The translations under genes were made by a program, and so were the position numbers. From Sulfuricellaceae bacterium (GTDB taxonomy: Bacteria; Pseudomonadota; Gammaproteobacteria; Burkholderiales; UBA9220): DNA of 5,848 bases. The notes under the pieces were generated by a model. It made no database searches, had not been told where the DNA came from, and was given only the letters and a program-made list of their open reading frames with translations. Below, piece by piece: positions 1 through 5,556 of this stretch; positions within the stretch are counted from its first letter, which is position 1; each line of letters begins with the position of its first letter. The stretch is taken from positions 1 through 5,848 of the forward strand of contig JAIOJO010000598.1 of NCBI GenBank assembly GCA_019911985.1. The letters run 5' to 3'.

Positions 1-1135
1 GTTGCAGCGCCAGGCGCGCTTGGTCCGCTTCCTGCGGCGCCACCGCGATGCGGTTGACCACGTGGCCCGCCACCAGATTTTCGAGCACCCAGGCAAGGTG
101 CTGGGGGTCGATGCGCGCCATGGTGGAACACATGCACACCGTGGTCGCCATGAACTGCACGGTTTTGTTTTCCGCCTGGAAGCGCTTGGCCAAACGATTC
201 ACCAAGTTGAGTTCGGTGCCCACCAGCCATTCGGTGCCGGGCTTGGCGGCGGCGATGGTCTGGATAATATACTCGGTGGAACCGACGTAATCCGACGCTT
301 GGCACACGTCAAAGCTGCATTCCGGGTGGGAAATCACGTAGCCCTCGGGGTGCTTCGCGCGCCAATCCGCGATCTGCTGCGGGGTGAACATCTGGTGCAC
401 CGAACACAAGCCTTTCCACAGGATGATCTTAGCCTGGCGGATTTGCTCCGGGCTCAGGCCGCCCATGGGCTGATCGTAGTCCCACAACACCATCTGTTCC
501 AGCGGTATGCCCATTTTATAGCCGGTATTGCGGCCCAGGTGCTGGTCGGGGAAGAAGAGGATTTTTTCGCGCCGGGCGAAGGCCCATTCGAGAATTTTCC
601 GCGCATTGCCGGACGTGCACACGATGCCGCCATGCTCGCCGCAGAAGGCCTTGAGGTCGGCGGCGGAATTGATGTAGGTGACCGGCGTGACGCTTTCCTC
701 CGGATCGAGCACTTGGGACAATTCGCGCCAACTGCGCCGCACCTTGGCCAGATTCGCCATATCCGCCATCGAACAGCCCGCCGCCAAGTCCGGCAGGATG
801 GCAATCTGCTCGGGGCGGGACAGGATATCCGCCACTTCGGCCATGAAATGCACGCCCAGGAAGACGATGTATTCCGCCTCGGACTCGGCGGCGGAGCGCG
901 ATAGCTTGAGTGAATCGCCGGAAAAGTCGGCATGCTCGAAGACATGATCCTGCTGATAATGATGGCCGAGAATCACCAGGCGCTTGCCCAGCGCTTGCTT
1001 GGCGGCGACGATGCGTTCCCGGCACGCCTCGTCGGACATGCGCGCGTAGTTCGCGTAGGGAATCGCCGCGGCATCCGGGCCGGCGGCACCCCCCGGTACG
1101 AAGCGGATAGGCGTTTCTATGGTTTCAGCGCTCAC
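1..1135 (-). CDS. nadA: Quinolinate synthase NadA, long Bacillus-like form (C-terminal end cut by window edge)
   Basis: Quinolinate synthase condenses iminoaspartate with dihydroxyacetone phosphate to quinolinate in de novo NAD synthesis, in the cytoplasm, using a [4Fe-4S] cluster. The 378 visible residues show HHYQQD (58-63), GDSLKLS (73-79), GVHFMAE (94-100), LPDLAAGCSMADM (114-126), FPDQHLGRNTGY (195-206), WKGLCSVH (240-247), SHPEC (269-273) and VCMCSTM (333-339). By comparison with the B. subtilis enzyme, the cluster ligands should be Cys121, Cys244 and Cys334 or Cys336. The pattern fits the long B. subtilis-like type rather than the E. coli type. From the family length only about ten C-terminal residues should be missing. 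GTG at 1135 is the first usable start after an in-frame TGA and has a weak GGA 8-10 bases upstream; a later ATG at residue 33 would remove only the unconserved leader. It follows nudB by 56 bp, with no clear terminator between them, so it is probably the distal gene of the operon. Confidence 0.95.
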   Translation of the reverse strand, partial: MSAETIETPIRFVPGGAAGPDAAAIPYANYARMSDEACRERIVAAKQALGKRLVILGHHYQQDHVFEHADFSGDSLKLSRSAAESEAEYIVFLGVHFMAEVADILSRPEQIAILPDLAAGCSMADMANLAKVRRSWRELSQVLDPEESVTPVTYINSAADLKAFCGEHGGIVCTSGNARKILEWAFARREKILFFPDQHLGRNTGYKMGIPLEQMVLWDYDQPMGGLSPEQIRQAKIILWKGLCSVHQMFTPQQIADWRAKHPEGYVISHPECSFDVCQASDYVGSTEYIIQTIAAAKPGTEWLVGTELNLVNRLAKRFQAENKTVQFMATTVCMCSTMARIDPQHLAWVLENLVAGHVVNRIAVAPQEADQARLALQ

Positions 1136-1191
1136 GAATGTTTTCCGAAATCAATTAGCGAATTCTTTAACATACCATAATTCAGACAAAT

Positions 1192-1650
1192 CTAGCCGCC
1201 ACAGGCGGCTCCAACCCATTCCGGCAGGCGGCGGATAGCCGCCGCATTGCTCCAAGAAAACACCTTCTCGGCCGCCTCTTGCCAAGGCAGCCAGGCTTGG
1301 CTGAGATGCTCCCGCGGCGCGAGCGTGACCGTCAGGGGCCGGGGCAGTTCCAAGCTAAAAACATGCTCGGTGTTGTGGGTCACGCCCGGCGCATAGCGAT
1401 GGCGCCATTCCTCGAATATTTCGAACTCGACCTGCTGCTGTCGGTCGCATAGCCGGAACGCACCGGCATCCAGGCCGGTTTCCTCCGCCACTTCGCGCAC
1501 CGCCGTCTGGCGCGGCATCTCGCCGGGATCGCAACTGCCGGTGACCGACTGCCAGTAACCGGGATGGTCGGCGCGCTCCAGCAGCAGGACTTGCAAGTCA
1601 GGCGTGTGGATGATCACCAGGACGGAAACGGGAATTTTATAGCGGGCCAA
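1192..1650 (-). CDS. nudB: Dihydroneopterin triphosphate diphosphatase NudB (Nudix hydrolase)
   Basis: NudB removes pyrophosphate from 7,8-dihydroneopterin triphosphate, an early committed step of folate synthesis, in the cytoplasm. The 152-residue protein has a complete Nudix box at 38-60 (G38, E44, R52, E53, E56, E57, G59) that supplies the Mg2+-binding glutamates. NudB-type signatures flank it: PVSVLVI near the start, WQSVTGS (33-39) before the box, VEFEIFEEWRHRYAPGVTHNTE (74-95, read as successive blocks) after it, and FSWSN (131-135) near the end. Length matches the 150-residue E. coli protein. Placement just downstream of aspS is the same as in E. coli and supports the specific name over a generic Nudix label. 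The start is TTG; stop codons lie just upstream in frame and no ATG is available before the conserved region. GAGAAGG lies only two bases before the TTG, which is tighter than usual, so initiation may be weak or coupled to aspS translation. Confidence 0.93.
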   Translation of the reverse strand: MARYKIPVSVLVIIHTPDLQVLLLERADHPGYWQSVTGSCDPGEMPRQTAVREVAEETGLDAGAFRLCDRQQQVEFEIFEEWRHRYAPGVTHNTEHVFSLELPRPLTVTLAPREHLSQAWLPWQEAAEKVFSWSNAAAIRRLPEWVGAACGG

Positions 1651-1710
1651 GGCCTTCTCGATTCTATGAAGCTATTAATACAATCCGGGCCCGCGCCAGC
1701 GGCAAGCGGC

Positions 1711-3506
1711 CTAAACCTTCTCCACTTCGACTTGGGTCTGCACCTGCTGGCGCAAACGGATATGCAGTTCGCGCAACTGCTTTTCGTCCACGCTGTTCGG
1801 GGCCTGGGTCAGCAGACAGGCGGCGCGCTGGGTTTTCGGGAAGGCGATGACATCGCGGATCGATTCGGCACCGGCCATCAGCGTCACCAGGCGATCCAGT
1901 CCGAAGGCCAGGCCGCCGTGGGGCGGCGCGCCGTATTGCAGGGCTTCCAGCAAGAAGCCGAACTTCTCCTGGGCTTCCTCGTCGGAAATATTCAGCGCGC
2001 GGAACACCTTGGCCTGCACGTCCTGGCGGTGGATACGCACCGAGCCGCCGCCCACTTCCCAGCCGTTGAGCACCATGTCGTAGGCCTTGGACAGCGCCGC
2101 GCCGGGATTGCTTTCGAGCAAATCCTCATGGCCTTCGGAAGGCGAGGTGAAGGGATGGTGCAGAGCTTGCCAGCGCTTGCCCTCTTCGTCGTATTCGAAC
2201 ATCGGGAAATCCACCACCCAGAGCGGCTTCCAGCCCTTTTCGGCAAGTCCGCGCTCGTGACCCACCTTGGCGCGTAGCGCACCCAGTGCCTCGTTGACGA
2301 TCTTGGCCTTGTCGGCGCCGAAAAACACCAGGTCTCCGTCAGTGGCGCCGGTGCGCTCGATAATGGTTTTCACCGCCTTTTCAGGCAGGAACTTGAGGAT
2401 AGGCGATTGCAAGCCTTCCATTCCCTTGGCCAGTTCGTTGACTTGATGTAGGCCAAGCCCTTGGCGCCGTAGATGCCGACGAACTGGGTGTAGTCGTCGA
2501 TGTCTTTGCGCGACAGCTCGCCGCCGCCCGGCACTCTTAAGGCGGCCACGCGCCCGTTGGGCAGATTGGCCGCCTCGCGGAATACCTTGAAATCGACTTC
2601 CTTCATCACGTCGGTGATCTCGGTCAATTCCAGCGCCACGCGCAGGTCGGGCTTGTCCGAACCGTAGCGCGCCATCGCATCGGCGTAGCTGATGCACGGA
2701 AAAGGATCGGGCAAGTCGATGTCCATCACGGCTTTGAACAGCTCGCGGATCATCGCTTCCATCATCCCGGTGATGGCCGCCTCGTCCATGAACGAGGTTT
2801 CGATATCCACCTGGGTGAATTCGGGCTGGCGGTCGGCGCGCAGGTCTTCGTCGCGGAAGCACTTGACGATCTGGAAGTAGCGGTCGAAGCCGGACACCAT
2901 CAGCATCTGCTTGAACAGTTGCGGCGACTGCGGCAAGGCGAAGAACTGGCCCGGATGAACCCGGCTCGGCACCAGGTAGTCGCGCGCGCCTTCCGGCGTG
3001 GAACGCGTCAACATGGGCGTTTCCAGTTCCATGAAGCCGTTGCGGTCGAGGAAGTGGCGCAGCGTCTTCGACACTTGATAGCGCAGCCGCATATTCGCCT
3101 GCATTTGAGGGCGGCGCAGATCGATGTAACGATGGGTCAGGCGCACGTTCTCACTGAGATTGTCGTCGTCCAACTGGAACGGCGGCGTCAACGATGCGTT
3201 CAGAATTTCAATATCGTGGGCGACGATTTCGATCTCGCCAGTCGCCAAATCAGGATTCACCGTGCCTTCGGGGCGAGGGTTGACCACGCCGGTAATCTTC
3301 AACACGAACTCGTTGCGCACCGCTTCGGCGGCGCGGAACAGTTCCGCTCGGTCCGGGTTGCACACGACCTGCACCAGACCCTCGCGGTCGCGCAAATCGA
3401 TGAAAATCACGCCGCCGTGGTCGCGCCGGCGATGGGCCCAACCGCAAAGGGTGACGGTGTTCTGCAGGTGGCGGGTATTCAACTCGCCGCAATAATGGGT
3501 TCGCAT
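1711..3506 (-). CDS. aspS: Aspartate--tRNA ligase, interrupted by a one-base frameshift
   Basis: AspRS is the class II synthetase that charges tRNA-Asp with aspartate. Joining two frames gives 598 residues, close to the 590 of E. coli. Order: OB-fold anticodon-binding domain (about 1-105), catalytic core with motif 1 region (GFMELETPML, 157-166), motif 2 (FRDEDLRADRQPEFTQ, 217-232), the bacterial GAD insertion (about 290-420), then GGGSVRIH and motif 3 (GLAFGLDRL, 532-540, Arg539). ATG at 3506 has GGAT about ten bases upstream and starts with the family's usual MRTHYCGEL. The reading frame breaks after Lys355 (codon at 2444-2442): the sequence reads AAG-TCAACGAACTG where the conserved IKVNE.AKG needs AAG-GTC-AAC-GAA, so one G is missing. 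As written, translation ends near 2370 after 23 foreign residues. His30 and Gly81 occupy positions that are Leu30 and Lys81 in the discriminating E. coli enzyme. The gene lies 47 bp after the DUF502 gene. Confidence 0.93.
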
Positions 3507-3553
3507 GCTTACTATCCAGTGTTTAAAGGTAAAAGGTGGGGAAAAAACGAGAA

Positions 3554-4180
3554 CTATCGGTCGATGGCGACGGCCTTGGCGGGATGCGGCTTATTCGAGG
3601 GCGTCACCACCCCCATCGAAATAATATACTTCAAGGCATTATCCACACTGAGGTCGAGTTCGATGGTCTCGCTTTTTTTAACGAAAAAATAAAAACCGTT
3701 CACCGGGCTAGGGGTTGTCGGAATGAACACGGCGACGTGTTCTTCATCGAGGTGCGAGCCGATGTCCCGTACCGGCAAATTGGTTTGAAACGCCAGCGAC
3801 CACGCTTCGGGATGGGGATAGCGAACCAGCAACACCTTGCGGAATGCCTCGCCGTCGCTGGACAACAGGGTATCGCTGATTTGTTTGACGCTGTAATAGA
3901 TCGACTTGACTACCGGGATGCGGGCGAGGATGCCCTCCCATACCAAAACCAAGCGGCTGCCGAAATAGTTTTTGCCGATCATCCCTGTGACCAGCACGAC
4001 CACCAGCGCCAAAAGCATTCCCAGCCCAGGAATATAAAAACCGAGAACGACTTCCGGACGCAAATGTTCGGGCAACAGCAGCAGGCTCTGATCCATGGTG
4101 CCGATCAGCAGCTTCAACACCCACACGGTAATGACCAGCGGCACCCAAATCAGCAGCCCGGTAACCAGATAGCGCTTCAT
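3554..4180 (-). CDS. DUF502 family membrane protein
   Basis: A 208-residue protein of the DUF502 family, whose biochemical role is not established. Two hydrophobic segments are visible at about 5-27 and 48-68, joined by a short polar loop; the remaining C-terminal two thirds is soluble. Family hallmarks follow: RIPVVKSIYYSVKQISDTL (87-105), VRYPHPEAWSLAFQT (119-133) and VAVFIPTTPSPVNGFYFFV (149-167). I chose ATG at 4180 because the family typically begins MKRY.LTGLL. A TTG at 4189, directly after the TGA of the upstream gene, would add only three residues. The gap to the upstream zinc-ribbon gene is 9 bp, so translation is probably coupled; no strong Shine-Dalgarno is seen. A DUF502 gene ahead of aspS is a recurrent proteobacterial arrangement, but what links the two is unknown. 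Confidence 0.9.
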   Translation of the reverse strand: MKRYLVTGLLIWVPLVITVWVLKLLIGTMDQSLLLLPEHLRPEVVLGFYIPGLGMLLALVVVLVTGMIGKNYFGSRLVLVWEGILARIPVVKSIYYSVKQISDTLLSSDGEAFRKVLLVRYPHPEAWSLAFQTNLPVRDIGSHLDEEHVAVFIPTTPSPVNGFYFFVKKSETIELDLSVDNALKYIISMGVVTPSNKPHPAKAVAIDR

Positions 4181-4189
4181 CGCCGGCAA

Positions 4190-4450
4190 TCAGTTGCCGC
4201 CACAGCCGCCGATGCCGCAAGCACCCGTGCCGCATGCAGGAACCGGGGACGCCTCCTTGGCCGGCGAACCGCCTTTAAAATCGCTTTGATACCAGCCGCT
4301 GCCTTTTAATTGAAAGCCCGCCGCCGACAGCAGTTTAGAGAATGTTTCCTTGCCGCATTCAGGGCAAGTCGTGAGCGGAGCGTCGCTCATTTTCCGGATA
4401 TACTCTTTCTGAAACCCGCACTCGGAGCATCGATATTCGTAGATTGGCAT
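4190..4450 (-). CDS. FmdB-family zinc-ribbon protein
   Basis: A small 86-residue protein with the FmdB/CxxC_CxxC signature: it opens MPIYEYRCSECG, with cysteine pairs Cys8/Cys11 and Cys29/Cys32 that should hold one zinc ion. The centre (FSKLLSAAGFQLKGSGWYQSD, about 37-57) is the conserved family segment. The end is a Gly/Cys-rich tail with Cys73, Cys78 and Cys83 after an Ala/Pro/Ser/Lys linker. The family was named as a putative regulator of formamidase genes; a general function has not been shown and I infer only metal binding. ATG at 4450 is chosen over an in-frame upstream ATG at 4480 because the family starts MPIYEY, and because GGGAG (plus-strand 4457-4461) lies six bases before it. It is the first gene of the leftward cluster and is 9 bp from the DUF502 start. 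Confidence 0.92.
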   Translation of the reverse strand: MPIYEYRCSECGFQKEYIRKMSDAPLTTCPECGKETFSKLLSAAGFQLKGSGWYQSDFKGGSPAKEASPVPACGTGACGIGGCGGN

Positions 4451-4456
4451 GACAAA

Positions 4457-4477
4457 CTCCCAAAAGAAGTAATTATA
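4457..4477 (-). promoter_or_regulatory. Ribosome binding site and probable -10 box of the zinc-ribbon/DUF502/aspS cluster
   Basis: On the minus strand a perfect TATAAT (4477-4472) lies 21 bases before the ATG at 4450, and GGGAG (4461-4457) lies six bases before it. No good -35 box is found at the usual 16-18 base distance, so the promoter call rests on the -10 alone. If correct, the leader would be only about 15 bases long. The ribosome binding site is the firm part and fixes the start of the zinc-ribbon gene. Confidence 0.5.
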
Positions 4478-4663
4478 CACGATTACACCATGCCGCTTAC
4501 TGTGGCACGGACACTTAATATGACGCCTTCCAACTGAATTTCAAGAGATAAGCCGTACCGGCAAAACACCCTTTCCGATTGCGGGCGAGCGGCGGTCAAG
4601 CGCGCTGCAAATCGACGACTGCGACGGGACTGACGATTGACGCGGCGCCTCAAGGGTGTTAAA

Positions 4664-4680
4664 TTTAGACATTGTCTAAA
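4664..4680. promoter_or_regulatory. 17-bp perfect palindrome, candidate operator of the peroxiredoxin gene
   Basis: TTTAGACA-T-TGTCTAAA is a perfect 8-1-8 inverted repeat placed 41 bp before the peroxiredoxin ATG and covering the likely -35 box. A one-base centre makes an RNA hairpin unlikely and a dimeric protein site likely. The 7-1-7 core spacing is that of Fur/PerR-type boxes, while the TAG-N7-CTA core also resembles one half of an OxyR site (ATAG-N7-CTAT). Neither consensus is matched well enough to name the regulator. Position over the -35 would fit repression, or activation by a regulator that touches the polymerase. Confidence 0.6.
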
Positions 4681-4696
4681 CCAGGTTCTATTCAAT
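4666..4696 (+). promoter_or_regulatory. Probable sigma-70 type promoter of the peroxiredoxin gene
   Basis: TAGACA (4666-4671) matches five of six bases of TTGACA. At 17 bases is TATTCA (4689-4694, three of six) and at 19 bases TTCAAT (4691-4696, four of six). The weak -10 suggests a promoter that depends on an activator, or a low basal level. The predicted start would be near 4702, giving a leader of about 20 bases. Confidence 0.45.
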
Positions 4697-4710
4697 CCAC
4701 TCATCCCCTC

Positions 4711-4716
4711 AAGGAG
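4711..4716 (+). promoter_or_regulatory. Shine-Dalgarno of the peroxiredoxin gene
   Basis: AAGGAG lies five bases before the ATG at 4722, a near-ideal site that fixes this start and predicts efficient translation, in keeping with an abundant antioxidant protein. Confidence 0.85.
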
Positions 4717-4721
4717 ACATC

Positions 4722-5324
4722 ATGGCAGTTCTCGTAGGCAAGGCAGCTCCCGATTTTACCGCCGCCGCAGTAATGGGCGACAACAGCATCGAAGAAAATT
4801 TCAACCTCAAGTCCTTCATCAAAGACAAATACGCGGTTATTTTCTTCTACCCGCTGGATTTCACCTTTGTCTGCCCTTCCGAATTGATCGCATTCGACCA
4901 TCGCCTAAAGGACTTCAAAGAGCGCAACGTGGAAGTCATCGGGGTGTCTATCGATTCCCACTTCACCCACTTGGCGTGGAAAAACACCCCGGTCAACAAT
5001 GGCGGCATCGGCAAAGTCGGCTACCCTATGGTGGCCGACATCAAACACGAAATTTGCAAGGCCTACGACGTTGAAACCGAAGGCGGCGTTGCATTCCGCG
5101 GCTCCTTCCTGATCGACAAGAGCGGCGTCGTGCGCCACCAAGTCGTGAACGACCTGCCCCTGGGACGCGACATCGGCGAAATGATGCGCGTAGTCGACGC
5201 GCTGCAGTTTACCGAGCAGCACGGCGAAGTCTGCCCGGCAGGCTGGAACAAGGGCAAGGCCGGCATGAAAGCCACAACCGAAGGCGTGGCCGACTACCTG
5301 GCCAAGCACAGCAACGAACTGTAA
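4722..5324 (+). CDS. Typical 2-Cys peroxiredoxin (Prx1/AhpC subfamily)
   Basis: A thiol peroxidase of 200 residues, the normal length of the subfamily, that reduces H2O2, organic peroxides and probably peroxynitrite in the cytoplasm. The active-site block YPLDFTFVCPSE gives Pro44, Thr48 and peroxidatic Cys51, with Arg126 (FRGSFLID) completing the site. The resolving Cys171 sits in the EVCPAGW block, so the disulfide should form between subunits of a dimer. The loop reads GGIG (94-97), as in oxidation-sensitive eukaryotic Prx (GGLG), but the C-terminal YF motif is replaced by Tyr-Leu in DYLAKH, so sensitivity to over-oxidation is uncertain. No ahpF or thioredoxin reductase gene is adjacent, so the reductant cannot be told from context. 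It stands as a single-gene unit: divergent from the zinc-ribbon cluster, with its own promoter region and terminator. The name ahpC or tsaA would both be defensible. Confidence 0.96.
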   Translation: MAVLVGKAAPDFTAAAVMGDNSIEENFNLKSFIKDKYAVIFFYPLDFTFVCPSELIAFDHRLKDFKERNVEVIGVSIDSHFTHLAWKNTPVNNGGIGKVGYPMVADIKHEICKAYDVETEGGVAFRGSFLIDKSGVVRHQVVNDLPLGRDIGEMMRVVDALQFTEQHGEVCPAGWNKGKAGMKATTEGVADYLAKHSNEL

Positions 5325-5339
5325 TGCACTTTCCGCGCT

Positions 5340-5371
5340 AAAAAACGGAGGCGCATGCCTCCGTTTTTTTT
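5340..5371 (+). terminator. Intrinsic terminator of the peroxiredoxin gene
   Basis: Stem ACGGAGGC (5345-5352) pairs perfectly with GCCTCCGT (5357-5364) around a GCAT loop, followed by eight T (5364-5371). Six A in front (5340-5345) can pair with the T run, so the hairpin can also act on the opposite strand. It starts 16 bp after the TAA at 5322-5324. Confidence 0.93.
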
Positions 5372-5429
5372 GCCTTCGCGCATCGCCGCGTTCCGCCCTT
5401 CTCGCCTCCCCTCACCCCCTAGCGCAATA

Positions 5430-5444
5430 GCCGGTTTTACCGGC
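5430..5444. repeat. Short inverted repeat between peroxiredoxin terminator and STAS gene
   Basis: GCCGGT (5430-5435) and ACCGGC (5439-5444) form a perfect six-base inverted repeat with a TTT centre. No T run follows, so it is not a terminator. It could be a protein site or a minor hairpin; nothing in the sequence decides this. Confidence 0.4.
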
Positions 5445-5470
5445 AATCTACAAATCAATGCAATAGGTAA

Positions 5471-5499
5471 CAATGTTTAATTATTACATTCCAACATTG
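5471..5499. repeat. Inverted repeat CAATGTT-N15-AACATTG upstream of and touching the STAS -35 box
   Basis: CAATGTT (5471-5477) and AACATTG (5493-5499) are perfect complements across 15 bases, and a second ACATT at 5486-5490 lies between them. The right arm runs into the TTGACA box at 5497. Arms centred 22 bases apart, about two helix turns, put both on the same DNA face, which suits a dimeric regulator. The region is AT-rich, so chance is possible. Confidence 0.4.
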
Positions 5500-5525
5500 A
5501 CATATCATGATGATTGATATAGATT
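5497..5525 (+). promoter_or_regulatory. Sigma-70 type promoter of the STAS gene with inverted repeat in the spacer
   Basis: A perfect TTGACA (5497-5502) is followed after exactly 17 bases by TAGATT (5520-5525, four of six matches to TATAAT). The spacer holds ATATCA (5502-5507) and TGATAT (5515-5520), a perfect six-base inverted repeat with seven bases between, which spans from the end of the -35 to the first base of the -10. A protein bound there would block polymerase. Predicted start of transcription is near 5532, leaving a leader of about 25 bases. Confidence 0.65.
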
Positions 5526-5545
5526 TTGATTATCGCCTATTCAAA

Positions 5546-5550
5546 AGGGG
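5546..5550 (+). promoter_or_regulatory. Shine-Dalgarno of the STAS gene
   Basis: AGGGG, preceded by three more A, lies six bases before the ATG at 5557 and supports that start. Confidence 0.7.
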
Positions 5551-5556
5551 CTTATC

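Noticed and set aside
1136..1191. Own promoter for nadA in the gap after nudB
   Set aside because: On the minus strand TTGTCT and TGGTATGTT can be picked out, but spacing and matches are poor. A secondary promoter is possible but not supported.
1564..2277. Long plus-strand open frame of 237 codons across the end of aspS
   Set aside because: It is antisense to conserved AspRS coding sequence, has no recognisable domain or ribosome binding site, and is the expected by-product of GC-rich codon bias.
2430..2450. Programmed -1 ribosomal frameshift in aspS
   Set aside because: No X XXY YYZ heptamer or following hairpin is evident, and no AspRS is known to me to need one. A single missing G explains the break more simply.
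2919..3692. Plus-strand open frame of 257 codons across aspS N-terminus and the DUF502 end
   Set aside because: It crosses two real minus-strand genes and their gap, and its residue pattern is a reverse shadow rich in His, Arg and Gln.
4181..4189. TTG at 4189 as the start of the DUF502 gene
   Set aside because: It adds only three residues before the family's usual MKRY start and has no better ribosome binding site than the ATG at 4180.
4483..4704. Minus-strand open frame of 73 codons in the divergent intergenic region
   Set aside because: The product is arginine-rich without known motifs, has no spaced Shine-Dalgarno, and runs through the peroxiredoxin promoter and palindrome. I see no gene in 4481-4660.
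5430..5444. Second terminator after the peroxiredoxin gene
   Set aside because: The six-base stem has no T run and lies well beyond the strong terminator at 5340-5371.
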